Assembly: GCA_021234155.1 (NCBI GenBank) | Contig: JAJEKV010000113.1 | Location: forward strand, 2,092,325-2,156,324 | DNA: 64,000 nucleotides | Direction of reading: 5' to 3' | Origin: Isoetes taiwanensis | Taxonomy: Eukaryota > Streptophyta > Lycopodiopsida > Isoetales > Isoetaceae | Shown here: positions 1-14,739 of the stretch, one piece after another | How the letters are laid out: every line of letters begins with the position of its first letter | Numbering within the stretch: position 1 is the stretch's first letter | Translations under genes and position numbers: made by a program | The notes under the pieces: generated by a model | Database searches by the model: none | What the model was told of the DNA's origin: nothing | Seen by the model: the letters and a program-made list of their open reading frames with translations, nothing else

Positions 1-1080
1 CATTCATTCGCTAAATCCACATGTGTGAGCAACAATTCATTCAATGAGGTTTTTAACCATGCTTACACAATGCTTTTGAACCAATTTACTAGCTCTAAAG
101 GATGACTTCATAACTTACCTTTGACACTCAACTTTAGACCTTTTAAGCATGGTAAAAAGATTTGGCTATTAAATCTTGCAAGGCCATTAGCCCAAGTATA
201 GTCTAATATTATGCCCACCGCTTACTTGATCTTGACCATATTTATAAACGTAAAAATTTGTAAAGATTCACATATCTATTTAATTTCGCTTACATTCCCA
301 TTACATTTTACACACGCCGACAAAGCCAAAGTCTAATAAATAGATAAACTACCACCGCCTTAATGCATTGAAATATCCTAAACTCTACACAATCCATTCT
401 ATTTAGAGCTAGGATTTCGTGAGATCGAGTTAAGAGGCCGCCATTTAACTACCATTATAATTACTGGCTAATTCATAAGGTTCTCCTCACATTATAAAAA
501 CATTCTTGATGTAAAGGAAGCGATGTGTTAATGTTTCTCGACAATAATCTTTTGGCTCTAACACTTCAAACCATTCATGCATCTCTATTTTATTCCATTT
601 TGTACACACACTTCGTGATGCTATTTTATTAGCCTACTTTTTGTAAGGGCATTCAAACATCCTCAGAAAGGTACCTGTTCTTAGCGAGATTGATCCGTTG
701 GCTATGGTTGTTGATCAAAGAATTCACTCATCTACATGTTCACATATGCTGATTGGCTGAACCAAGCATCCTTAAAGGTACATAGCTATGGTTCCCAAGG
801 TCCTGTGAATGTCCCTCATACACCTGGCCAGGGGTTAAGGCCAAGACATCACGAGTAACTATTGACTACTAGCATTTGTTTAGGTTTAAGGGTTTAAGAT
901 TTTTAGAGGTTATCACACGCTTAGTGTTTGGAGCTATGCTTATTCGGGGTTTCACATGGTATAATTCTCATTCAAAAACAAGAATAAAGTTAATAAAGTG
1001 TTTGCAACCTGCTGACTTTGCAAAATCCCTCAGAGTACAACCTCTTATAAGCATACAACCCCTCATATGGTTGTAAAACT

Positions 1081-1082
<2 letters not shown>
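1..1082. other. Non-coding stretch, nothing recognised
   Basis: AT-rich sequence with no credible coding frame, RNA gene or recognised element. The segment near 880-910 has a few TTTAGGG-like words in degenerate form, too weak to call telomeric. It ends at the first TA microsatellite. Confidence 0.5.

Positions 1083-1148
<66 letters not shown>
1083..1148. repeat. (TA)n microsatellite, left border of long repeat copy 1
   Basis: About 33 uninterrupted TA units, followed by an ATAAATATAAATATATATCA block that is also found after the TA run at 4678. This marks the left edge of the long direct repeat. Confidence 0.95.
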
Positions 1149-1152
<4 letters not shown>

Positions 1153-4100
1153 TAAATATATATCACGTGTTGGAGACTACTGAACACAGAGCCGGATATA
1201 ACATCATGTAGCTTTATGCTGCATATGCTCAAAATACTAGAGTCATGGTATACTCCTTTAATGCTATGGTTGCCTAAATACAATGGCACCACCTGGGTAC
1301 TAAAGTGGCTGGGTGGGAACCTCCCCAAGATTAGATAGGGTTGCCTAAAATTTCATGGCAGTACCATCGTAGTAGTATGGTATTTTTTGAATTTTCACAT
1401 CATGTTGTTACATGGTTCCTATGGTTTGGTCATGTGCATTTGATGACGCCATCATACTAGTCATGATGAGTAGGTTGACCCTTGGGCATAATTGGGCAAA
1501 AGGTCTAAATTGATGTTCTATTTTGGTCTTCACAAATAATACAATGGCACCATGACTACTGCTAAGGCTATGTATTTGGCTTCAAGGCACACAAGCACTA
1601 TTTATTGTTTATTGAGTGTGCCATACCGCTAGTGTATGGGCTTTGCCTAACTGACTAGGACGTGAAAATGGTATGATCCTATGGACTTTAGGGACATACA
1701 ATTTGTGGATCTACTATGGCTCTATGCCGTAAGTATGCAAAGGTGCAAAAAAATATAAGAATATAAAATATGTGATATGGGAGTCTTGCCTAACGCTGTT
1801 TATGGTGAATGCTACCATTGAACATTTAAAATTGCCGTAATTCCTTATGCCATTCCTGAATTTCACCAAAACTTATGGGTGTGAATTTCACCAAGATTTA
1901 GAGTTTCTATTAATCTTGGCGGTGATGTCAGAACTTGAAACATGACATATTGCTATATGCCATATATGAAACATGGCTTAATGCCATATCAGGCGCTGTT
2001 TCTACAAGGAAATATAACCCGGTGAAGAAATAAAAGTTAAAACCGCACATGATGGACACTATACATGTGTATTTTGCGTTACAAACAATGGCAAATTAAA
2101 CCTTGGAAATTATGAAGGTCTTTGCGATATCGAGCACGCATTTAGGGCTTCAACTCCCCTTTATCGTGGTAGTGGCGATGGCGCCGAATGACCGCCTAAA
2201 AGGGTCGAGATGCATCGAGTCCAGATGTTATAGCGGTGAAGAAATATGGAATGTGGTCATCCCACGCCTAAAACGTGCTAGTCGGATTTGTATCCGGGCT
2301 TTGCCCATCACACGCTTTTTGGTGCCATGAAGCATTTACATATTTGGATTGATTTTGCAAGGTAACCTTAGGGCAAAATGATATTTTTGGCTTAGGGGTA
2401 TCTTTCAATTTGGCACAGAGCCAAAGTGGTCAGCCGGAATGGTGCGTACCCAATAAATACATGTCGGGTCTCACGATGATCTCTACAAAAACAACACATG
2501 TTGAAGCTTTTGAGTTGAAGCCCGAAAATGCCTAGACGGATTCGCCTCGTAGTCAAACTCTAATCTAGCCGGACTTGCCGAGAGGCGATTTAGGTGTGCC
2601 ATTGCAGGCCTTCTCTCGCCTCGCAAAAATACTATGAAGTCGGGCTTAGTTATTTCTGCGATGATAATGGTTTCTGCTGGTTTAGCATAGAACCGATTTG
2701 GTATGCCTTTATCTCTGTGATACATCTTTCTACTCAATTGCATGGCCGTAAAAAGAACTGACCGGGACATGTATACAACTGCATAAAAATAGGGTTTTCT
2801 ATCAAGTATTAATCTTGGCTTTCCATTGAAGAAGGTCGGCTTTGATGTGGTTTCTACCGAGCATTAAAAGTCAAGTATCGTGACCAGATTTGCCAAAAGC
2901 ACTTCATCGTGCATTGTTTATCTATGAAACAATATGCTTTTAGGTTTTAAACAGCTCAAACAATTGTGGCTTTGGCTATAGCCAATGTTTAATCGGATAT
3001 AGAATATTTGCCATGACGCCTTCTTTGATGCCGGGCTATTATATAGTTTGTCAACATCGCAAAGGCAAAATTGTGATAGGAAGTTTATTATTTCCCATAT
3101 AAAATGTGATTTGGAGCCGCTACTGTGCGGATTTGCTACTTCTAAAGTTTGAATCTGACAACGGATTCAACCCCTCAATGTGGGGCTATTTGTAATGCCA
3201 ATGTTTCAAGAATCGAAATCAATCTCAAGAATAAATAAAATCCAAGTGCCATTAAAACGTTTGGATTTAAAGATTATGCTTTTACCGCTTTGAAACAATT
3301 ATGCTTAGTAAGCCTCGTGATTTTGACTAATAGTTATGGTCTACAATATGGTGTACAAACATAGTTTGAAAGCCCCATTCTTAAGATATATGCCTATGCT
3401 TATATAGCTACTATGCTTCTAGTACGCTAAAGTATGGCTATATACCTAACTAAGATCATGTGGCTTTTGCTTAGTATTCCTGATACGTATTATAGCAAGA
3501 ATGGCCGCTATAAAATGGATTTAAATGCTAGAACTGGCTGCGGTCTCACGCCAAGTTTTAGATTTGGAGAAAATCCTAGTCATAATTCCATTTCTTTCTG
3601 TTTATGTTAACTCAGGGCAAAAGGATACAATTGGTGATCGATAAACCGGAGAGACCCAATGTACCTTGGCCCCTCGCATCGCTACCGGATTACCGCTAAC
3701 GCTTTTGTATTGGTCGTTGTGTACTAAGTTCTCTCCCTCCAATTGTCTCGCTTTTGCTACCGTGGCTGGCGCACATGGAAGGTTATGGAAGTAATTTAAA
3801 AAATGTAACTCAGATGCTATAATGCTTTACAAGTTAATGTTTAAAACTATACACTTTCTAAGCATAAGTCTACTTTACTATTTGCTCTCTACTTTGTAAT
3901 GTATCAAGCTTTTGTAAATTTGTCTCAACTACTTTTCATTAAGGATGCTTAGTTTTGGGGCTTGAGAAATCTACCTCACTAATTATCCCTAGTTGCCAAT
4001 TGTTGAGTTTTACTTAAGAATTGCTTATACGCTTTTCATTATGACACATAGTTTAGGCTCGAGAAATCAGCCCTCTACTAGGTAGCCCTGAATGTAAGCA

Positions 4101-4227
4101 AGTATTCTTGTTGGACCATTGCCGAGGGCCCGGTAAGGCTGTGACGTAATTTCTCTAGCTTCTAAGGACCAAGTTAGGAGTATGGACTTGGCTAGATTAG
4201 ACCTCAAAGTAAAGGAAAGTATATATA
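1149..4227. repeat. Long direct repeat, copy 1 (about 3.1 kb, unidentified)
   Basis: This stretch aligns along its whole length with 4698-7753 in the same orientation. Shared landmarks include CTTTAATGCTATGGTTGCC at about 1256 and 4805, and GAACATTTAAAATTGCCGTA at about 1820 and 5362. The shared order continues to GACTTGGCTAGATT near 4188 and 7722. The copies differ by many substitutions and by frequent 1-4 base indels. No frame on either strand resembles a known transposase, reverse transcriptase or gag; the short ORFs here are not conserved between the copies. It could be a long non-coding LTR, a tandemly duplicated intergenic segment, or an unclassified non-autonomous element. Confidence 0.85.
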
Positions 4228-4677
4228 TAGCCAGTATATCATATTCAAGGATATGAAACTCTCTATCCTTTTGAGTCCACCAATCTAATTGAACACGTGA
4301 CACCTCTCGTGATCTATTGAACATTATGTTTTTCTATCTCAAGACCGCCTATCAAGTTACATTGGCTACTTTGCTACTTCTACTTCATCGTTTACATTAC
4401 TATTTAATGATGCATTGGAAAATTTCAAAATGACAAGTACTAGCCACGCACGATGACTGATTTCTATGGTTTATGAACTTTAAAAAATTGGCTTCTGGAA
4501 CCTCGAAAGGTGACCATAAAGGTATGGAATATCCGCTATGTGATTTATCTTTTAGCTTTTAACGTATAACGATTTCATTAAAATTTAGGTCTCTCAGTAA
4601 TGCTAGGCACCAAGTACTACCTAGCAATATACCTAATTTTCTTTTTAGGACCCTACTCGCTTTTAGAGGTAGGATAC
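4228..4677. other. Spacer between the two long repeat copies
   Basis: About 450 bp present only once in the window, between copy 1 and the TA run that opens copy 2. At the equivalent position copy 2 runs into a long TA microsatellite instead. No coding potential or known motif was recognised. Confidence 0.6.
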
Positions 4678-4697
4678 TATATATATATATATATATA
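4678..4697. repeat. (TA)n microsatellite, left border of long repeat copy 2
   Basis: A short TA run of about 10 units, followed by the same ATAAATATAAATATATATCA block as at 1149. Confidence 0.9.
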
Positions 4698-7886
<3,189 letters not shown>

Positions 7887-9844
7887 TTAATCCTCGTGAT
7901 TTTAAATGTTTGTTGATTATTTTGCTTCCACAACTATATCAGCAAAACACATATAATGCAATAAAACGTATTAAAGCTAACCGTAAGGCTATGATCTACT
8001 TGTATGCGCAAAATAGAGGTCTAGGAACAAAATTAACAAGAGCTTACAAGTCCATGTAGATGAACAGACATGAGGCAAAGACCTGCCATGAACCTATTAA
8101 TGTAAGAATTCGTCCCATGACTCCGCTAAGAGTGAGATGTCGCAGATGAGATCTGACTGCAAGAAATAAAGGCCCTTTGGCAGCATGCTGTGAGGGACCC
8201 AAATGACAACGCCCAATTGCCGCAGTACCACCAAAGCGGCAAGCAGCATGAAGAAGAGCAAGAGAATGAGGTTCTGAGCACCGACTCTCCACAAGCTCAT
8301 TCTGACTCGAGCCTCATTTAAGAGGTGGAATTGTGTGCGTGGACCGAGGGACGGCAGACTCAGTGGACACAAAGGCCTGATTACTGTGAAGAAAGTAGAT
8401 TCAAGTACCGAAAGCAATGTATGGAAGGCATGAAGCTGAACAGCCTGTGATGTCATACGTGCATGGAGGCAAGAGGCTTGGCCGACAGATGAGAGAATAT
8501 GGCAATGCATATGGCATGAAGGACAACAGCGGTGGTGGCAAATAAATTAACCTTAAGGGCGCGTTTCACATTTGGTGGCGGAGACACGCTTAAAGCACAT
8601 GGATCAGCTTAGACAAATTACAGTTCAAGAAATTTTCAAAGGCATCTGCCGCCACCACGGGAACACAAATGCCAAATGATGCAAAGACCCATTGACTACA
8701 GCCAGGTAAACAAAGTCAAGCAGGATAAAATACACCTGAGGAGTTCATGAGACTCGTGCTTTATGTGCCAAAGCCGGTTTAACGCCTACCAAAGAGAAGG
8801 GTACATAGAGGATTGAACGTAGAGATAAGAAGCCTGCGGGCAAGCAATTAATCCCAACAAGAGTAAAAGTCGAAATGAAGGTCACAAATTTACAAGGATC
8901 CTACTGCATCAAATGACGTAACCAAGTAGAGTACTATCAGATAAGGGCAAAGCAACAAAGTTATAGTCTGTACTAGTCCAGACCACCAAAAGCTCCATAC
9001 AAGGCAATCATGGAAGCAAAGAAAAGAAACGTGTATCCTTCAAAAGATAAGCAGGAAGGGTCAAATCCACTCGAAAAGCTAAGTACATCCTCTTTTACAA
9101 GCAATGCCTAAGGAGAAGAGGCAGGAGGCATTGAGAAAACAACCGCTTCGTGTGCTTCCAACCAGGCCAGCTGCAACAGCAAACCCGCCTTTGTCATGAG
9201 CTGCATTACAGTAGTTAGTGGATGAGACACTCCCTTTGGATCTATGACGGGCCGGGTTGTTAATAATTTAATTTCATTCAGGTGAGGTCACATTTTGCCT
9301 ATATATCTCGTAGCGTAAAATCAAGATCATGTAATTCCACAAGAGGGAAGGCTAAGGCCAAGTCTTTTATAGTCCCACTAGATCTCTGAAGCACCCACAA
9401 CTTTGCGCCCCAAGAATGGTCAGGAGATGTTGAAGCTCAAGCCAAGAAGTCAGCCAAGGCCCGTGTGTGTTGGGGCAAGGCAAGTGTTGAGACACACCTG
9501 GTGCAAGAGGATACCCTGACATCGACCGTAGTGGATCAACATCCAAATGGGGGCGTATGGATGTACTTCCGAAGTAAGGATCGGATCATAGGAAACGGAG
9601 TATCTTGACTCATGGAGCTACTATCAATGCGGTTTAAAGTATTCCTCTACTACCTAACGCAAAATCATAGAAATTATGTGCAAAGAAGTACCCTACCATG
9701 CGTTGTATGTCTAGTGTTTACCGCCAAGTGCATGTTATTTACCTGTAGCATATATCTTCAAGCTTCGATCAAGAGTCCGAAACGTAAGAAAAGTAAGGAA
9801 GATAAGGTGCTTTAGCAAATTACCGTGCTGTATATCAAGTTGGT

Positions 9845-10450
9845 GTATGAGTTCCATGATCTCTCCTAGATGAGATCAAGCAGATCCCTCCTTACAGGGG
9901 AGTCAAGTGTGAAATAGCACTCCGAATCCAGTATCGGCCGACGCAGAGCAAAGTCTACGTAATGACCTACACAAGAGTCGACCGAGTTGAAGCAATGCGA
10001 GTTGCTTGACCTAGGGTCTATTAGACCTAGCTGCTCACCATTTGTGCACCCATTCTTTTGTGAAGAAGAAGGCGGATGGCAGCTTTTGAGGATGTGCATA
10101 GATTACAGCAAATAAACAAGCACACACCATCAAGAATAAGTATGCACCTCAGACGGACGACCGATGGATCACCCAAGGGGCAAAGTTTTTCAAGATAGAC
10201 TCGGTGGCCTGGGGTACCATCAGATCGTGATTAAGGAAGAAGACGCCCACAAAACAACATTCAGACCGTGTATGGGCATCTAAGAGTTCACCAGAATGCC
10301 GCTTTGGTTTGTCAATGCTCCCTGCAAAGAATATTCATGAGGCTCATGAACGACTTCTGTGGGAGTTCTTGATACTTTTGTGATAGTATTCTTTTTGATG
10401 ATATTCTGGTGTATATCATCCTCAGCAGCACGCATAACACCTCAGAAAGT
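9845..10450 (+). pseudogene. Ty3/gypsy reverse transcriptase domain remnant
   Basis: Family hallmarks of gypsy RT are visible across several frames: the linker before RT (VYEFHDLS), the RMCIDY motif of the first palm block, GYHQIVIKEEDAHKTTFRP, the FTRMPLWFVNAP block (family form is a M-P-F-G-L-x-N-A-P type sequence) and DTFVIVFF before the catalytic region. At least three frameshifts and several stops interrupt it. The catalytic aspartate pair is only partly recognisable (FLMIF) near 10390, so no active enzyme can be made. Confidence 0.85.
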
Positions 10451-10639
10451 GCTCGAGAAGCTAAGAAGGCACTAGCCAGGCCGCTAAGTTGTCAAGTGCC
10501 ACTTCGTAAATTTAGAGGGTGGAATAATTGGTCATGTGATCTCAGGAATCTCATCGATCCCCGCCAAGATTGAAGCGCTTCATACAAAGGGCTTGCCACA
10601 AGAACATCCCACGCAGGTCGGCCATGCAGCTCTGAAGAA

Positions 10640-11110
10640 CTTTGCGGAAAAATTAGGCAGCCCCGCTAATGATTTGACGAGGGCGAAAAAGTAAAGGATT
10701 GGGTAGATCACCGCCCGGTGATTTGAGATGTTGAAGGAAGCTTTTTGACAAAACCCCCATCTTGACCCTCGCCGCACTCCAGAGAAGGACAAACTTGTGG
10801 CAACGGGATGGTAAGATTGCCACAGCAAAGTGGCCGATGTGGAGGAGCGAGCAGTGGCTTGGTGACTCTAAGATGAACGACGCCAAACGCTGGGCTACCC
10901 CACTCATGATCGCGAGTTGCTTGCAGCTGTCGAGCACTAAGAATTTGAGACACACTCAATTGCTGGGGAGGAAGTTCCAGCTACGGCCGATCATCGAGTC
11001 TAATATCAGTATTCACGCTTAAATCCACATCTTAACCCTGAGGCAGTCAAGGTGATGGAGTTCCTCGGCGAATATGACTTTGATATAGTCTATATGTAAG
11101 TCGGAAGCTA
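10640..11110 (+). pseudogene. Ty3/gypsy RNase H domain remnant
   Basis: The block contains THDRELLAAVEH near 10902-10937, EFETHSIAGEEVPATADH near 10941-10994 in the same frame, and VMEFLGEYDFDIVYM near 11053-11097. These correspond to the conserved RNase H stretch with a DREL(L)A motif, the YLLGRKF and TDH region, and the WxEFLxEYDFDIxYxPG end. Single-base shifts separate some blocks. Position directly after RT fits the element's gene order. Confidence 0.85.
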
Positions 11111-11289
11111 ATGTGGTAGCATGCGCTTTCAAGGCATCCTCCCACAACAAGAGTCCATCGCATGTAATTTCGACGCTACCACGACTTCTGAAGAAGATCG
11201 AAGAAACCTTGTCGAATAGATGCGCATTTCTGCTGAAGTGTGGGTGAGCTGTGCAAGGAGGCAAGAAATCGTGAGAAGTGAGAGGGAGA

Positions 11290-11560
11290 CCTCACTTTTA
11301 AGAAGGAAGGTAACCTTTTGTACTATAATGAAGTTGTGTGTGCCTGAACGCCATCGCGTGAGGAAGTTGATTTCCTCCACGACACTCCACAACAACAAAT
11401 TAAATAGTCACCCAGATTTGCGAAATATATTTCAAAGCGAAAATTACCATTGGCCAGATGAAGAGCTGTGCAGCTCACATCAAAGAGTGTCACCGTCGTA
11501 TCAAGCAGAGCGCTCGGACCTGTGGGCATTGAACCATTAGCGTGCCGAACGCTATGGAAA
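11290..11560 (+). pseudogene. Ty3/gypsy integrase N-terminal fragment
   Basis: The frame reads KVTFCTIMKLCVPERHRVR, then a region with HHNK-like residues, then YHWPD followed by SCAAHIKECHRR in another frame. This is the H2C2 zinc-binding region and the Trp-Pro-x-Met segment that opens gypsy integrases. The catalytic core after it (about 11560-11900) is hard to follow, and no clear DDE residues could be placed. Confidence 0.7.
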
Positions 11561-12059
11561 AGTCATGGACTTATAAATGTGGTCAGCTGAGGACAAGTAT
11601 ATACATGCCCTGATGCTGTGGTCGGTTAAGTTTCATGATGACACACTTTGTACCTTAAGTGCACTACCGGCACTTTGATCCTCTGGGTGGAAGGTCATAA
11701 GGATAGTGATGTATGTATAATCGACATGTTACGCCTAGCCAGTAGGCCCCCGAGGGATAAAAGTAAACACTTCATTCTTCCCCATTGGAACTCATCAAGG
11801 TTGCGACATGGAGGGCTCCTTTGTATCAAAGATGGAGCCGTATGGGGATGAACTTCCTGCTTTGTATACTCGCGGAGTGCACCGTGATAAGAGTAGGGGA
11901 CATCAAACATCAAGAAGAAAAGAAACCAGTGGCTCCAAATTTTGGGAGAAAGTGAAGAAGGGTTCTTCAGGAGTCAAACCGTTTAAATCTCTATGCAAAA
12001 GTGGTCACAAGCTTTTTGTAATAACAAGAAAAATGAAATTTAAAGAAATGTGAAAAGAA

Positions 12060-12640
12060 TGAAAAGAACAACGAGGGTAAGCGAAAACTTGAATATCGCT
12101 AAGAATACAAATCTCCAGAGAGGAGGGAGACAACAAAATGCCAGACTTGTCTAAACTTTAAGCTCCAATTTGGCATATAGTACAATGGCCTCTGGCCCAG
12201 AATAGCAAAACAATTTCCGTTTCAGATTCTTCAGTTATCTAAACCCCAAAATCTCTGCTAACCATGCAGGTAACATTGCCATCATCTCCGAAATCATAAT
12301 TGTCGTGATTCGTGGCACTAAGGACTGAAAGACTGTGGGTTCCCTTATGATGTGGACTCTCTTGGTCTCTTCTGCTTAGTTGGCGTGGTCTTGGCTCCTG
12401 ATGTGGATGTCTGGCCTTAGTCTTTAGGCTCCTTTGTATACCTTAGAAATAATCATGTGCCTTTGAGCATGGGACTAACACTATGGAACATCAAAGACTT
12501 ACTATCACTCAAGCCATCATCATTAGGGTTGTTATGAGTAGGGTAGAGAACTGTTAACTTGACATCGGAGGCGATATGAGATGTTATATGGCGCAAACGG
12601 ATGAACATGCATCTTCATTAGGTTTGGCTTTGATATTATT
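12060..12640. other. Non-coding stretch after gypsy element
   Basis: No gene recognised. It opens with a purine-rich tract that might be the gypsy polypurine tract. A following LTR would be expected but no matching copy was found near 7.9-8.5 kb. Confidence 0.4.
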
Positions 12641-12644
12641 ATTT

Positions 12645-12988
12645 TATATTTTGTGTTTTACTTTGCGTAAGTTGTGGTCAGCATTTCATATTGCTACAAA
12701 GTGGTGCCAAGGTGATGACAACACTATCATTATGTGTTTTTATGTTGTGATTACATGTGGTGTTGGTCTGATGATGGCACCAACGCCCCATAAAGCTTTT
12801 TGCTTGTGTTTAATCTGCGTGGACAACATTGCTACTTGAACAATATTAACGACCTTTGAAAACCATTTCCTCTTTCTATTGTTTCCTTCTATAGGTTGAG
12901 TGCTTAATTGGTACATTCGCATGGACCATCATGTATGTCACATCCAATGGTATGATCCAACTTCAAATCCTGGAAGGTGCCTATTGTT
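12645..12988 (+). repeat. Direct repeat pair, copy 1 (about 340 bp)
   Basis: Collinear with 14147-14492: both run from a TTTTGTGTTTTACTTTG block through GATGGCACCAAC and CATAAAGCTTT to TTCAAATCCTGGAAGG. Sequence beyond both edges differs. Copy 1 ends in a slightly damaged version of the tRNA-like T-arm that is perfect in copy 2. The pair brackets about 1.2 kb and could be the ends of a small terminal-repeat element or two insertions of one repeat family. Confidence 0.8.
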
Positions 12989-13102
12989 GTATTGCACCTC
13001 ATGGCTTCAAAAGTTGGTGGGCATAAGCTTTTGAACTGAATGCTTTGTGCCTGGAGGCTCACCTTGAGCTCTTCTAGTGGGTCTGCATATGTAATAATAC
13101 CA

Positions 13103-13155
13103 TCCACAAATCCAAAAAGCTCCATAAATCATCCACAAATCCCAAAGCTCCATGC
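13103..13155. repeat. Short tandem duplication (period about 29 bp)
   Basis: CATCCACAAATCC followed by AAAGCTCCAT occurs twice in a row with a one-base difference in the A/C run. Confidence 0.8.
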
Positions 13156-13777
13156 TACCCTGCATGCAAATAGAAGAATACTTTGGACAATCTATTTTTG
13201 GGTGAGAAGCAAGATCGCCCAGTAAACATGAGCGACTTAGAACCACAAATATGGGTGCCTACAAAAATTAGCATTCTAATCTCACAAGAGAATGTGCTGA
13301 GGTCGTGCCTCTTCGCATGCCCTACCTCAAACAATGCCACAAAAAACAGATCTGCCTGCTTCCATAGCTTACTGCTATCACCAATGCCTGCGATCCCAGA
13401 CGTTCGAGGAGAGAGATTAAAACCGCAAATGAAGATTGAATGTATGGCTTATGTCATAGAGAAGCCAATCCGAATCTAGATGTAAGAAACGAAAGGAAAA
13501 AACTATAATAGCTACCCAGACGGTTCTCCAAAATCCATAGTGCACAAAATTCCAAATTAACACAATGCCAATGTCGTCATAATCAACCACTCAATCTCAC
13601 TATCATCACATAAGCATCAATTCCACAATAAGTAACGTAGTATCACAATCATTAACTCGGTGATCAACGCAGATCCCAATCCAGACATAATCATCAAATC
13701 GATTGCACTTCATTCTCAAATAAACCCATGATAAATGCACAAAAAAAAAAAAAAGACATACTACGCAAACAAAAAGG

Positions 13778-13943
13778 ACATACTTGTCAAGGAAGAGTCA
13801 AGAGAATAGAAACACACGATTGGGAAAGAAGTTGTTTGGAGATCTGGCCAAATCGTGGGGATATACTTGTCAAAGAAGAGTCAAGAGAATAGAAACATGC
13901 GACTGGGAAAGAAGTTGCTTGGAGATCTGGCCAAATCGTGGGG
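13778..13943. repeat. 83 bp tandem duplication
   Basis: Two adjacent copies (about 13778-13860 and 13861-13943), both containing TACTTGTCAA and ending in CCAAATCGTGGGG. They differ at only a few positions, so the duplication is recent. A 15-base A run precedes it at 13740-13754. Confidence 0.92.
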
Positions 13944-14146
13944 GGTGATCCAGCCACATCATAAAAAGAGTGTGGCAAAGGAATCAAGATGGGAGGAGAT
14001 GGTGGAGAAAAAGCACAGGAAGGGTTTGCCCAATGCTACTATACTACTGTGAGAAGAACGTGGAATGAGAAGAATTTCGAAAAGGCCGAATATATATCGC
14101 TTGTCCTCTCTCGAGAATATCGATCTTATGGCGTGAATTGATTTGC

Positions 14147-14492
14147 ATTTTGTGTTTTACTTTGTGTACGTTGTGGATAACATTGCATATTGCTACAAGA
14201 TATGGTGCCTAGGTGATGATGGCACCATCATTATATTTTTTTTATTGAGTATATGTGGCGTTGTTGCGGTGATGGCACCAACACCACATAAAGCTTTGTC
14301 TTATATGCTTGTGTTTAATCTGCTTGGACAACCATTGTTACTTGAACAATATGAATGATCTTTGAAAACCATTTTCTCTACCGTGTTTCCTTCTATATAT
14401 TGAGTGCTTCGTTGCAATATTAGCATGGACCATCACGTATGTCACACCAATGATATGATCCAGGTTCAAATCCTGGAAGGTATCTATTGTAT
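14147..14492 (+). repeat. Direct repeat pair, copy 2, with tRNA-like T-arm
   Basis: Second copy of the 12645-12988 repeat. Near its right end CCAGG-TTCAAAT-CCTGG (14460-14476) forms a perfect 5 bp stem with a 7-base loop, the shape and consensus of a tRNA T-arm and internal B box. No convincing D-arm, anticodon arm or acceptor stem is seen upstream, so this is not a tRNA gene. Confidence 0.8.
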
Positions 14493-14739
14493 TTGCTTAT
14501 AGTTTTTATATTGTCAGCCATATCCACTTATAGAACCCCCACCCTGAGCCCAATCTGGATGACTAGCCCCCCCTGACATGGCCCCATGCCCCTGATCCCG
14601 ATCTAAATGCCCAGTCACCCTTGATCCAGCCTCATATCCAGGAACACTGACAACCTGACCACCCCTACCATGATGAGCTCTCCTGGGAGACCAAGTGGTT
14701 GGGCCACCATGAAAATGGCTTAGACCAGATGACAAAGAC

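Larger units (their letters stand above)
8400..12050 (+). mobile_element. Ty3/gypsy LTR retrotransposon, decayed internal region
   Basis: A decayed pol region read on the plus strand in order RT, RNase H, integrase, which is the Ty3/gypsy order. The RT block (about 9845-10450) shows VYEFHDLS, RMCIDYS, GYHQIVIKEEDAHKTTFRP and DTFVIVFF in shifting frames. RNase H-like sequence follows at 10640-11110 and an integrase zinc-region fragment at about 11300-11560. The part upstream (about 8400-9500) is where gag and protease belong; LVAETRLKHMDQLRQ near 8570 may be gag. Stops and frameshifts are frequent. I could not pair two LTRs: a polypurine-like tract (AGAGAGGAGGGAGACA) lies at 12116-12131, but the sequence after it does not match the left side. 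The element is therefore probably truncated or too diverged. It is not autonomous in this form. Confidence 0.85.

Noticed and set aside
990-1328. 112-codon minus-strand frame with Tyr-Ile repeats
   Set aside because: It is created by the TA microsatellite; flanking parts have no conserved content.
8097-8510. 137-codon minus-strand open frame
   Set aside because: Lies opposite the gypsy 5' region, with no known domain and hydrophobic-rich antisense composition; treated as a shadow frame.
12576-12839. 87-codon plus-strand frame
   Set aside because: Falls in the 340 bp repeat; the equivalent frame in copy 2 is not conserved at protein level.
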